From the NCBI GenBank assembly GCA_964036665.1, contig OZ038528.1:2182001-2246000 (forward strand): 64,000 nt of DNA. The letters are read 5' to 3'. The notes beneath the pieces are model-generated. The model did not search any database, was not told where the DNA came from, and saw nothing but the letters and a program-made list of their open reading frames with translations. Below are positions 12,843 to 25,100 of this stretch, piece by piece; the first letter of the stretch is position 1; each line of letters begins with the position of its first letter. This stretch comes from Gordius sp. MW1. Lineage: Eukaryota > Nematomorpha > Gordioida > Gordea > Gordiidae. The position numbers and the translations under genes are program-made.

Positions 12843-12916
12843 TAAGGCGTGGGGGCGTAGTTGAGATAGGTTACCTTTGAACAGTGCTTGCAGGTTCAAA
12901 TCCCGCTTTCGGCCCT
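12843..12916 (+). repeat. tRNA-derived pseudogene or SINE head
   Basis: GGGGCGTAGTTGAGATAGGTTA resembles an A box, and GCAGGTTCAAATCCCGC is a good B box (consensus GGTTCRANNCC) within a near-paired T-arm. The ends GGGGCG…CGGCCC pair only loosely. No clear anticodon arm, so a functional tRNA is unlikely. Confidence 0.4.
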
Positions 12917-13578
12917 TTCTTTCAAAAAATGTAAAATATATCACATCGTCAACACGGCTGTCAGGCCTGGATAGCCAAGCATCACCCCCAGGCGCGGGGG
13001 GGGGGGGTAAAGTTCCAAAAAAAATCTATAACATTTTTATTTCAACATCAAAATTATAAAATCTGGTATAAAACATAAAGATAGTCATTATAAATAATTA
13101 ACTTGGTCAGTTACGTTGCACAACTATAAAATATAAACTTTAGATCTAAAATATTTTTTTCATAAAAAATCGGGGGAAATCCCCCCCCCCCCGTAGTTAC
13201 GCCACAGGTCACCATTCATCCAAATATCTAAAGAAGCTGACCACCTTAGTGTGACAAACAGCTTGTGGAAATTTTTTTGAATAATTTACGCAATAATTAC
13301 AAACTTATGAATGATCTATTTAAAATGATCAGCTCCTAAGAATAAACTTGTTGTTCATTCTTCAAGTGCAAGGGTATTTTGAAACGGACAATACGTCTTG
13401 TTCCTGCACATCAGGCGCGTAGCCACGGTTTTTCTCATGGGGACGGAAAGCTACCAAAAAAAAATTCAACATTTTATTTGTAATTAAAAATAAAAAAATT
13501 AAACAACCAAAAAGGCAGGCAACCGTCGTAAATTATGATTCTCATATAGGCCTGGTCGGGCACCATAACAATGATATA

Positions 13579-13906
13579 TACAGTCGAAACTTCTTAATCG
13601 CAAATCGGATTATCGCGAAAATCTTTTAATCGCGAAGTTAACCGCCATTTTTTTTTAAACGATAATATTAACAAAAATCATTTATTGACAGATCGCTTAA
13701 TAGAACAATATCGGATATTCACAAACATTTTCGAGTCCTATCAACCAGATAATTATATAAAATATCGTTTTATTGCGAAGCGTGAGAAATGAATATTTAA
13801 TATAATGTACATGTACTTTAGTTTCCATCGTTTAATCGCAAAATATCGGTTAATCGCGAGAAAAAAATCAGGCCCAAGGCTTTGCAATTAAACGGTTTTA
13901 ACTGTA
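13579..13906. mobile_element. pogo/Tigger-like MITE, copy 1
   Basis: Ends TACAGTCGAAACTTCTTAAT and AACGGTTTTAACTGTA are inverted repeats starting with TA. The interior carries repeated TTAATCGCGAA motifs and no open frame. A second copy is at 18087-18381. Confidence 0.65.
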
Positions 13907-14411
13907 GTTACTATTTTTCTGTCACTTTATCAATCCGTGATGGATTAGCAAAAAATGTTAGACAAATATGATGAATGATAAAGGTATTGATTCTGTGTAT
14001 AGAATGAGGAACATAAAAATAAATAGTCATCTGATTTTTCCATTTACCCAGTCGCTTTACCTATGATAATTAAATGTTGCCAATTTTTACCATCGGTGTC
14101 ATCCAATTTTTTGAATAAGCTTTTAATCTCTTGATTATAGAAAAACCCTTAATGATGGACGTGGTGTTAAAAAACAAAAAAATATGGTTAAAGCCTTTCG
14201 CTGAAATTAAATTAATTTAATATTTTACTTATATCACTTTTTTGAATTTTTTATAAGGGGTGGGGCCTTGGCTACTCCACTGAAAACTACATCATTGTTT
14301 ATATATAGGTGAGACGTTTCAACTACATCTTTGAACAATTACAGGGTATCATCTAGAGATTATTAATCAATAAATTAAAATTATAGAAATTATAAGATAG
14401 GATAGATTTGC

Positions 14412-14548
14412 CATGGGCGTCCTAATTTACAAAAAAAATTTCAATGCAAAAACTATGAAAAATAAAAAATTTATGTTTTGCCCCCCTCTAATTGAACTTT
14501 TAAACGTTTTGCCCCCCCCCCCTAATCCAAAACCTGTCTACGCCCATG
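14412..14548 (-). mobile_element. hAT-type MITE copy, 'TTTTGGATTAGG' subfamily
   Basis: CATGGGCGTCCTAATT at the left, CCAAAACCTGTCTACGCCCATG at the right. Confidence 0.8.
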
Positions 14549-14934
14549 GCCAATGCTTAATTATAATTAGGTTTGGATATGCATATGTTTTACCTATATA
14601 TACACAAGTAATAACTTAAAACACAAACCATAATATTTGTAACAATTGAAATATATAAGAAATTAATTACTATATAAAAAATAATCGCTTAATTAGTAAC
14701 TCCTAGCAATGGGGCGGTCTAATGTTTTTACGTGAAAAAATGTTCAACCAAGTTTTTTGTTCATAGCAATTTTCACAATCATATTCGGAAATTTTACAAC
14801 GCATTTAGTCGAAAATTAAATTTGAAAAATTGAATATAGTATATATTAAGACTTTTATAAGTGTCTCAAAATTGTTTATGCAACTAATTATAATATTTTA
14901 ACCAACTTAATCTAATTTATTAATCAAAAAATTT

Positions 14935-14995
14935 TTCAAATTTTGGTCAAGGGGAAGGAAAAGTCCCACTTTCCTCCCACTTGGCTACGCGCCTG
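14935..14995. mobile_element. fragment of GGCGCGTAGCC subfamily MITE
   Basis: TTTTGGTCAAGGGGAAGG … CACTTGGCTACGCGCCTG. Its last bases form part of the target duplication of the element at 14997. Confidence 0.6.
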
Positions 14996-14996
14996 C

Positions 14997-15156
14997 CATG
15001 GGCGTAGCCAGGTTTTGGATTAGGGGGGGGGCAAAACGTTTAAAAGTTCAATTAGAGGGGGGCAAAACATAATTTTTTTTAATTTTTCATAGTTCTGCAT
15101 TGAAAAATTTTTCCCCTCATAAATTAGGGTTGCCCCCCCCCCTGGCTACGCCCATG
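14997..15156 (+). mobile_element. hAT-type MITE copy with perfect 8-bp target duplication
   Basis: CATGGGCGTAGCCAGGTTTTG … CCCTGGCTACGCCCATG, flanked on both sides by GCGCCTGC (14989-14996 and 15157-15164). It inserted into the end of an older related element. Confidence 0.95.
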
Positions 15157-15820
15157 GCGCCTGCTGCACATAAATGGATAGCCTGACTTAGATTAGTTAC
15201 CAGTCTAATCTCTTAAAAATTCAGTTCTCCTTTCAACAATATAAAAATAGGTTTAATTTGAAACATTTTAAACAAAATGCCTCTATGATTACAGTTATAC
15301 TATCGACTTTATTTTTTAAAGCTATATATCGTATAAATTTCGACTAATAATAATCAATTTGCTATGCTTCATGTCCTTTTGTGTAACTCTCACCTAATTA
15401 TAAATGGGTCAAAAATTAATTAGTATAGTGTCCAAATAGGTTAAATATTGATGATAACACACATGAGTATAATTTTTAACGCGGTTTAGGTTTTAAATGT
15501 ATGATGGATATTAGGCCAATACACCCGATATATATTGATACGTTCAATCATAAATTAAAAATTAATATAATTTTTTACGAATAAATTCATCAATATTTAA
15601 TAGGCACGCGTAAATAATAAAATGCGTATGGCCTATGAATAAAATTGAGTAGAGTCCTCCTGTTCACAAGTTAATGCTTTTAAATTAATTAATAATTCAA
15701 ATATCTAGCTAGCCTGATAAACTTATGTTTTGACAACCACCACAGTATTTCCATAATTTATTTATTAGGTTTATGGTAAAATAAAAGTAGTATAACGAAA
15801 TATCAGCTCATCCATTATGA

Positions 15821-15988
15821 CATGGGCGTAGCCAGAATTTGAATAAAGAGGGGGGGGGCAATAATGATTTAGGGAGGGGCAAAATGAAAAATTCAAAATT
15901 TTAGCCATAATTATATTAACTTTGGAAGATTTTTTTGGTTAAGAGGGGGGCAACCGCCCCTCCCTGCCTCCCCCTAGCTACGCCTATG
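15821..15988 (+). mobile_element. hAT-type MITE copy
   Basis: CATGGGCGTAGCCAGAATTTG … CCCTAGCTACGCCTATG. Flanks CATTATGA and CATTATGG match at 7 of 8 positions. Confidence 0.9.
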
Positions 15989-16751
15989 CATTATGGCCTA
16001 CATTATTCCCGAATTACTGCTTATGGAACACTGGGATCCTTTAAATATCCTATGTTTTAACGAAGCCCTCATGATTATATATAATATAAATTCCAAAATA
16101 GACAGTTTAATTTTTGGTCTCAATTAACAAAATTTTATCGTCGAAGTAGGTTCAAGCCCAAGGCGCAGTTATTTTTATCATCTAAAAATACTTCGCAAAT
16201 TTTAAATAAAGGACTAATATTCTTATAAACAGGGTGTCTTTTATATTCCCTCCGGATAGCAATCAACTTTTTTATTAAAATTCACAATATACACGCTAAT
16301 CATTCCGATTTTTTCTTCGAATCCAGATCACGCATCTTGGATTAGGATATAAATTCCTATCCGCCTGAAATCTTTGTAGTTGAATTACATGTTAAATTTT
16401 GTACTTTAAACGTTAGATTAAAAGGGTTTTTCTATGTAAACTTTTATATAAATGCATTCTAAGGTCAAGAAAACCTTTTTAAAAGCGTAATGACAAGGCT
16501 TTTTAAATAATAAATGTTTAGAATCTATTGATCTGCCAACTAAATTCATCTTCGAAGTTCAAGCCGTTCTTGAACAATCTAAGATAAAATTCATTTAATA
16601 AATCATGTAAAAATGAAATTTTAAAAACTTGCAACATCACCTAGTTTCTAATTGGGGACCTTTAAATATATGAACAAAAAAATGATTTTATGAAATATTA
16701 ATTATAATTCTTTACAATAAAAAACAGAGTTCCTCCTTGCCTCCCCCTGAT

Positions 16752-16897
16752 CATGGGCGTAGCCGTTTTGGATTAGGGGGGGGGGCGAAACGTTCAAAAG
16801 TTCAATTAGGGAGGGGCAAAACATAATTTTTTTTAATTTTTAAGGGTTTTTGCATTAATATTTTTTTTGTCATTTTGCCTACCTGCCTACGCCCATG
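16752..16897 (+). mobile_element. hAT-type MITE copy, 'TTTTGGATTAGG' subfamily
   Basis: CATGGGCGTAGCCGTTTTGG … CCTGCCTACGCCCATG. Flanks CCCCTGAT and CCCCTGAC match at 7 of 8 positions. Confidence 0.9.
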
Positions 16898-17488
16898 CCC
16901 CTGACTGCCCTATGAAAATATATCATTAAATTTTAAAGAACTCAATCAGCGGTTATTAATTTAAGCATTATTAAGGCAATGATTACTTTCAAATGATCAT
17001 AAAATACTATAAAACTTATGTTATATAATATTAATTTATTTCAGCGTGTTAGAAAAAGTTAAATTTTTGCGAGCCTTATTAGAAAATTTATTTGCGTAAT
17101 ATGATATTTTAGCACGATGGTGAAATGGCCATGTGCCATTAGAGTAGCTTAAAGTAGATTCGATTCGATTGATGAAACCTCTCTCTCTTTTTGACTATGT
17201 CAAAATGGAATTTTTCTATCAGCATTTAACGCTGTTTTATTTCACTTTCGCTAATAGTTTTTTATCAAGCTTTGTTGATTGTGATTGTGTTGTGTATATA
17301 CTCTTTTTAATTCCTTAATAAGTTATAAAAGTGGTTTGTTAAATTTTGCAGCACGAAGCACTAATTTTTTGGATTTTTGAATAAATTTTTGTATCATGGT
17401 TGATCCTTTAGAAAAGAAATTTAAGGTCTAATAGATTAGATGTGTATGTAAACATTACTTTTAGAGACATTTAGGGATCAGTTTCGTG

Positions 17489-17650
17489 GTTAGCTAGCAT
17501 TATAGGGGGGGGGGGCAATAATGATTTAAGGAGGGGCAAAATGATCATTTTTTGAAATTTTAGCCATAACTTTAAAATTTTAATAAATTTCTCCAAATAA
17601 AGGTGGCAGCCGTCCCTCCCTGCCCCCCCCCCCCCTTGGCTACGCCCATG
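17489..17650 (+). mobile_element. hAT-type MITE copy, left end eroded
   Basis: GGGGGCAATAATGATTTAAG, AAATGATCATTTTTTG, then CCCTTGGCTACGCCCATG. Confidence 0.8.
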
Positions 17651-17816
17651 ATGAGTTTGCTTGTGAGCTTCCTTGACAGGTTCGCCCACCATAAGAGGGC
17701 AACTATATATAATATTAGTTAAATTATTTTGATTGAACCAATTTTGTAATTGGACAATAAGCATTTAATTATTGCAATATAATATTCTAATGTTAGCAGT
17801 AAAAAGTAGGTTTTTT

Positions 17817-17972
17817 CATGGGCGTAGCCAGGTTTTGGATTGGGGGGGGGGCCAAAGTTGTTTAGGTTCAATTAGGAGGACGGCAAAACATAAATTTTTT
17901 AATTTTTAAGGATCTTTGTATTGAAAACTTTTTTTTGTCATTTAGGCTGCCCCCCCCCTGGCTACGCCCATG
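17817..17972 (+). mobile_element. hAT-type MITE copy, 'TTTTGGATTAGG' subfamily
   Basis: CATGGGCGTAGCCAGGTTTTG … CCCTGGCTACGCCCATG. It is followed at 17973-18006 by a second right end (TCCTGGCTACGCCCATG), so it sits inside or against another copy. Confidence 0.85.
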
Positions 17973-18086
17973 GCCCCCTTTTATTCCAATCCTGGCTACG
18001 CCCATGTGAATATATATTTTTTTAAAATCCTTTGCCTGCAAGCTTTATATCTGTATTAACTAAACAATTTCTTCTTATCTTTTTAC

Positions 18087-18381
18087 TACAGTCGAAACTT
18101 CTTAATCGCAAAGGATTATCGCGAAAATCTTTTAATCGCGAAGTTAACCGCCATTTTTTTTTAAACGATAATATTAACAAAAACATCGTTTATTGACAAA
18201 TCGTTAATGGTACAATATCGAATATTTACAAACATTTTCGAGTCCTTAAATCAACATATCGTTTTGTTGCGAAGCGTAAGAAATGAATATTTAATATAGT
18301 TTACATATACTTTTATTTCCATCGTTTAATCGCAAAATATCGGTTAATCGCGATTTTTTTCAGGCCCAAGGCTTTGCAATA
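18087..18381. mobile_element. pogo/Tigger-like MITE, copy 2 (right end lost)
   Basis: TACAGTCGAAACTTCTTAATC start and a TTAATCGCGA-rich interior nearly identical to 13579-13906. Stops after CAGGCCCAAGGCTTTGCAAT without the terminal repeat. Confidence 0.65.
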
Positions 18382-19840
18382 TTATACTTGGACATAATTT
18401 CAACTTAAGGGACGAGTCGAAAACCTTTAAAAATCTTAGAACTTCTATAAATTTATTAAGGCTAAGTGATTTTAGATCCTTTGAGATTATTATTTAAAAT
18501 TGAAAAAGAATTTACTTTAAAGAATTTTTAAATCGTAACGATAATTATATATCTAATTGCTAATTTAGAGCTCATCTTAGATTGGAAAACGATTAGTTCT
18601 CCTTTTTTACCGTGCTCAACAACACAATTGCATGCTTTGAAATCAATAACGATTAAATAAAAATTGGTGCAATTATAATTAGGAACCATTATAAAATCTC
18701 CAGCTATAATTATGTCTTATTGTTGAAACATGACTAGAAAAATTTGCTCTTTGCAAAATATGGTATAATATAGTAAAACTGTGAAAATTTGTCTTAAAAT
18801 GGCAAACTTAACTTAAAAATATTAGTCATTAAAATTTTAGAAAATTTAGCTTAAATTACATAAGTTAGTAGAATATAAATCAACAAAAATTTGGCATGAC
18901 AAAGCCCGATTTTAAAATATAGTTTCCACTTTCATAATACTGTTATTTTGCTTTTTGAAAAACAGTTTATGAATCGGTCTACCCAGAAGGAGCTGCCTCC
19001 TTATTCAAAATATTTTTCAATATTTGAGAAAATTTTGGGTAAAGATCAAAAAAGCACCATTTTGCCCTCCATAAATTATTACCAAACTTCAATCCTGACA
19101 ACTATATAACAATGCAAGAACTTTTATAACTTTGCTTATGGGTAATTTTACTAACTTTCATTATACAAGTAGTAGACTAAAAAAAGTTCATAATAAACGC
19201 ATGTGGAATAATATAAACCTAATTAAAATTATAGTTTAGGAAAATTGTTTGGTTAATGCCATATTTTTAGCAATAAACCTACAATAAATTTTTTACTGAG
19301 CCTTAGGGCTACTTTTCCTGTAACCTGTACGTGTATCGTACTCGTACTTTAGAAATTTATGTGCAACAATTTGGAAGATAAAGTCATCAAGGAGTCATGA
19401 ATAAGCCTCAAAGCATACATCCTTTTTGCATAATTACACACGAACACAAGTCTCCCTACTTTATTATTGCTCCAACCGGCGGGTCCTTCAAGTGGATTAG
19501 AGACCAAGGTACTTTGAGCAGATTTGCAAAGAACACGAAACATTATGTTTAGGGGAAGGGAGAAAAAAGGTGGATGCATTGTTGTCAATCATGGAAAAAG
19601 CTTGGATGTCACACACATATCTTCATACTTTGTATACTTTATAGTCTCGCTCGAGACAGTCGCCAGCAGTCTTGAATGTTGTAATAATAAGAAAAGTGTC
19701 GTTTTCGTAGATTAAAGCTACTTTACAACTACGTGTGACGATCGCTATGTGTAAAACTGGCGCCAATGCTATTTTCCTCTCCTTATGAAATATCGAGATG
19801 ACAAAGTTTGACATGTTTATAATCTGGAAGATTGTGGTGG
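18382..19840. other. mostly unique DNA, no gene called
   Basis: A diverged MITE relic is visible at about 18980-19105. From 19300 to 19830 the base composition is more balanced and overlapping short frames occur on both strands, but none shows a domain or convincing splice sites. Confidence 0.35.
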
Positions 19841-19999
19841 CATGGGCGTAGCCAGGGGGAAGCAAGGAGGGGCGGCTGCCCCCCTTTTAAAGCCATAAAT
19901 TCTTTAAAATTTCATATTGACTAAATTTGCAAAAAATGCCATTTTGCCCCTCCCTTAATCATAATTGCCCCCCTCTAATTAAAATGCTGGCTACAGTGG
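19841..19999 (-). mobile_element. hAT-type MITE copy, right end eroded
   Basis: CATGGGCGTAGCCAGGGGGAA … GCTGGCTACAGTGGG. Confidence 0.75.
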
Positions 20000-20346
20000 G
20001 CTAAATTAGAGCAATAAAATTCAACGCATTAGCAAGTGGTGTATGCTTATTACAAAAATATTAATTTGATGTGCAAATTTTTGTATGCAATTATTTTGCG
20101 ATAATCTAAGTAAAATTCACCTGCAAAGATCTAATAAATCAAGTCCGTGTTAAACACATTTAATTTGACAATTGATTTTAATCCAATAGTTTGAGCCTAT
20201 CATTATAAAATACATGAAAAATTAACCAAAAATTGAACAAAATAAAAATTTTTTAAATTTCAATGTAATTTAACATAATGGCAAAATTACGCTTTTAAAG
20301 GGCAAATAGCTATATTAGTGTCAGTTGAGAATGTAGTTGACTGAAG

Positions 20347-20499
20347 CATCGGCGTTGCCAGGATTGGAATTAGAGGAAGGCAATAATGATCTTGGGAGGG
20401 GCAAAATGCTGATTTTTTTAAAATTTAGCCATAATTTGATTTAAAAAAAATTGGATTTAGAAGGGGGCAACCCCCTGCCACCCCCTGGTTAAGCCCATG
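20347..20499 (+). mobile_element. hAT-type MITE copy
   Basis: CATCGGCGTTGCCAGGATTGG … CCCCTGGTTAAGCCCATG. Confidence 0.75.
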
Positions 20500-22023
20500 G
20501 ACTAAAATGTAATGTTATGCAGTGCACGACTTAATTGACAATGTAAAAATGACATAAAATATAACCAAAAAAATTCTAGTGTTTTAGCAAGCAAAGAAGC
20601 ATAATCGTTCGTTTTGCATATGACTTGACTTGACTCGTGGAAATGGATAGGGGAGTGTTGCCATCATCATTAAATTATGCAGAATTGTTTGTTTTTCTTC
20701 GTTACCTGACTGACGACATCTCAGTTTTTGAGAGACGATCGCGACCTTAGGCACATCAGTGCATGTGTGTCTTCTTCTTCATCTACATGTGACATAAGAA
20801 ACAAATAGAGGCGCGCTCACGCAAAAAACGCTCAAATTATACATGAAATTCCTTTTACTCATCATTTGGTTTAACTTAGAGTCTTCTTTTGCTCCGCACT
20901 TTGCTAATCTTTGTCGCAAAAATTGCTCTTAAATTACCTAGTACATAATACATATTTAATTTTGATTCATCTCCTCGTTGGTTTTGTAATAATTGTAATT
21001 AACCCTTTTTCCCCATTCATAAAATCCCTTCCCAACTTCCGTCCTGATTGATGAGTTTTTCATTGACTCCGTGCCCTCAATAAATAGTAAAGCGTAGTAG
21101 AATTTTCTAGGATATTTCTACAGTCTTAAGCTAAATTAAACTAAGAGTTCCAACGGAAGCTTTTATACAGCATAGAATGACGGGGCGGAGTGGAGATATT
21201 AAATTTTTTTTATTATATAAATGTTTATTGGTTTAATTTGTGAGTTTTAAGCTTTTGATTAGCCATAATCGCATTCATGATTTTTTAATTAAACTTTTCC
21301 CATAATAATCTATATATCCCCTCCTGGGTTCTGCTGAGTAATTAAGCCTGTCTTATCATCGTCTCACATGTATTTTTTTTATGCTAGCATTATATTAATC
21401 TAACTACCTCTAGGGTTCTACCCTCCCCCACCCCATGCTTTGATTCACCTTTAAAACAGCATCTTGATAAACCCACATGAAGTTTCTTACCTCATGAAAT
21501 GATGATAAAAAATATATAATAGAGTAAGCATAAATTTGCCTTCCCGTAAAAGTATTTTACTACGTATTTTAATTACTTTTCTTTACCACGCTACGGCTAA
21601 AGTCAAGAGGAACTCTTTTGATTCGTCTTTTTTTGTTCCATAAGGCCCCCTTCTTGCCCCCCCCCCCCCTCATATACTTATTTTACTCGAGAAAACTATA
21701 TTATTACTACTACAAGAACAGAAATAATAATAATTCCACCGCACATAATAACTCCCTAGCCTACTACAATTGCCATATAAAATTATGCGTGCGGCGCCTT
21801 AGCAAAAATATCAAATAAGTTTGTTTATTTCGAGTTTATTACACACATATTCATTTAATCGTCAAATCAAAAATTTCCCATCTCCATCAACTTTAATCTA
21901 TTAAAGATCCTCTACCTCTTACCAATATTTTAAGGATCGATCAAGTTCCGATATATTTAATAAGTCCAGAATTATTATTATTATGTGATTTTTGATTCAA
22001 ACTCACCGAGTACCAAAGAAATA
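20500..22023 (+). promoter_or_regulatory. unc-5 upstream region
   Basis: Repeat-poor 1.5 kb directly before the first unc-5 coding exon, in contrast to the surrounding MITE-rich DNA. 20620-20830 is notably GC-balanced. It probably holds the promoter and 5' UTR, but no TATA box or start site can be fixed from the sequence. Confidence 0.3.
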
Positions 22024-22123
22024 ATGATGCATTTTTCGTTTCATATTTCCACCTTGATCTTATTACTGGAGTTTAGCATTGGAATAAGATTTATTAATTC
22101 CCAGGATTACCACAATTCCTTTG
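22024..22123 (+). CDS. unc-5: unc-5 exon 1: signal peptide
   Basis: Two adjacent in-frame ATGs (22024, 22027), then a hydrophobic run STLILLLEFSIGI. Ends G|GTAAAC in phase 1, which is the phase required by exon 2. No other ATG with a signal peptide and a phase-1 donor was seen between here and 23332. Confidence 0.75.
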
Positions 22124-25100
22124 GTAAACCCCTTTAAATGTTTTATAAATTTTAAAATGCTAATGAACCATAAAAATATTATATTTTGCCTTATTTTTAC
22201 TTGTTTTTAAATAATACTAACAATCTGAATCTCAGTACTTAGCAGCGCACATATCATATTTTATAACGATCATACCTGTACTTATTATACCTTTATTGTA
22301 ATGAGTTCTTAAACAAACAGACCCGAGGCTATCGCATATTATATAAGCGAGGCACCCCATTTACCACACAACCTTACTTTTTACATATATTATGGCTAAA
22401 GTAATTTAAAAGAGACAATAAACTAAGAATATATATTATTACGAATTTTAATACTAATTCCGAAAATATATAGTTTAAAAAACTAACACAGTTATGATTT
22501 TAATTTTAAAAGTTTATTTTTGTACAAATATATGGCCCAAAATCTCTAGTTATAAAAATGTGAGGAAAGAAGTTCTAGGGTAATGAGAATTTCTAGTTCA
22601 AAACAGGCCTAAAAACATATGTTTATGAATGAATAATTTTCATTACGCATCAGCAGCATCACCATTATCACTATTACACCAAGCGTAGCCATCATCGCGA
22701 TATATCATCGCTCTAATGATAATATGCCCCATACCAACCCAGTAGTGAACAGCTTTTTTATTACAGATAAAATTCCTCAAAACAGACCCCCGGAACAGAA
22801 TAAATGAGATTTTCCCTTTTTTTATTTGTCCGTTTTTGACTTATATGCTTGACTTTGGTTAGTCCTTGGGGGTTCTATGATAAAAAATTTGAAAGCGGGT
22901 TTTCGATAATTATAAAAGATCAAAAATAATTCCATAATATTAAATTAAAAAGTATTGAGGTCTTATCAGGTTAAACTCCATATGGCCACCCAACACTAGC
23001 CCATCCATCATGTTATATTTGGCAAAAATTACAAACCCATTTATAATTTTAACGCATCAACATTATTACTTAAAAATTCATAAAAATCGACATTAGATAT
23101 TAGAAGGGTTTACAGTTTTGCACGTCATTGCCAAATTTTAGATACATTTTCATATTTGGACCTGAGGCGCTTCAAAAAAAGTTTAAAACATCTTGAGAAA
23201 AAGGCGAAAATAGCCAAAAATCAGCCACAACAAGAGTTTCCCCCCCCCCCTCCCCAGATAGACAAAATTCAATTTTTTTTATGTGTATATAAAATCCAAA
23301 TAATCGTTATATTTATGATTTTTAACACTAGATTCTTCTGTGGCAGCCAGGAGCGATCTCAGTCCCGATAGTGCTTGGGGCGAAGCAGCGGTTAATAACA
23401 AAAACCCCATATTTTTGATCGAACCCAAAGATACATACGTAGTCAAGCACCATAGCGCATCTCTGGTGTGCAGTGCAGCCTACGCTACTGACCTCGTTTT
23501 TATTTGCAACGACGAATCTAAGAGGCAAAGGCAGCATTTAATCAGCCAAGCCATAGACATTGAAAGTGGCGAGAGGGTTTTGAGGACGGGGCTAGACGTC
23601 ACTTATAACGATGTTTTGGAATATTTTGGCCCAAATGGATATCAATGCCATTGCTTAGCTACGGGCTTCACGAACAGGCCGGGGGTCGATAAGGCTACGC
23701 AACTGGTTAGCCGTCCAGCCCGAATCAAAATAGCTGGTAAATTAATAGTTGATAAAACATCAGATCAATGATTTGAGAATTTGCGTTAATAATACTTTAC
23801 TAAATAATAATTAAATTATAAAAGAACATTGGCTTGTCCCGGTTTTATTGTCTATTGCTCAGCCAGGCGTGGTTTTGGTAGGGATGGGCTCATAAGTTTT
23901 TTTGAATAAAATACAATCAGCTTAAATTTTAATAGTTTTTATCATGTTTATCCAAATTATTTTATTATTACTTCTAATATATTAACAATAATTATGCGTT
24001 TTTGGTTCGGGGACAACTTTAATTTCTTATATTAGAATAAGACTCAAACTCAGTAAAAATAAACTTTTTTCTCCTCTTATTTATAAAATATTTAAAACTA
24101 AAAGCCTAGCTAATACATGCGAAAGATATATATTTTTTAGTAAGAAAATGTATATTTTTTGTTATTTTTGCCATGTTATGATAGTGTAAAGAAGTAAAGT
24201 CTTCATTGATTTGATGTAAAAATTCCTGCGTCTCTTTTTTCTTCGACGCTTTTAATTATTTCTTATGGCGCCCGTCGCATACTCTTACACGTTCTCTTTG
24301 AATTTTTCATCTATGCCTATGCCTGCCATTGTTATTGTGGTCACAAAAACAACAAACTTTTCTAATGTCATTTTATATCACACGATTCGATTGTGATGTT
24401 ATATTAGCTTTCAAAAGTAACCAGTAGTTTGCTGTTGGCTTGTGATTGTGGAGACAGCATTATCTCTATGTCCGCATCTTTTAAAATTGACTTTCTCCCC
24501 CCCCCCCCCCCTTCATTATTTTCTGCAATTTTAATGACTCCGAGAAATTATTAAAATGATACCACTGCTGGTAGTGGTAACTACTCTCTAGAGTTTTAAT
24601 CAAGAGCTACGTAGTGTTGGACACAACAATACATAAACTTATACCAAAAAATATTATCCTTATCAAGATTCTGTCGCGCCACCCAGTGTGACCCAAGCAC
24701 AACACTAAGGCATTTTACGAGATTCAATTACGACGTTTTTATATGCATTGCTCTTTTAGCATTGGCTTGTTGGTCAATTTACCCAATTTTGGATGGTAGT
24801 TCCCATGGGAACTGAACCAAATATGTTATCTATCAATCTCCTCAAAGTCTGTTTATTAAATCAGTGCCCAACTTGGATGACTCTTACATTTTTGTGTCGA
24901 AAATAATAATATAATAATAACCATTAGTTTTAAATTTAATATCTTCTTCTGACTTGACTATGTGTTTTAATTAAAGTGTTAATATGATGACTATATTCAT
25001 GTGAGTAGCCAAGGGGGGGGGGGGCAGGGAGGGGCGGCTGCCCACTCTAAATCCAAAAATTTGTTAAAATTATGGCTAGAATTTCAAAAAATGATCATTT

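Noticed and set aside
19349..19865. Overlapping - strand frames in a GC-balanced stretch upstream of unc-5
   Set aside because: No domain, no coherent splice sites, and competing frames on both strands.
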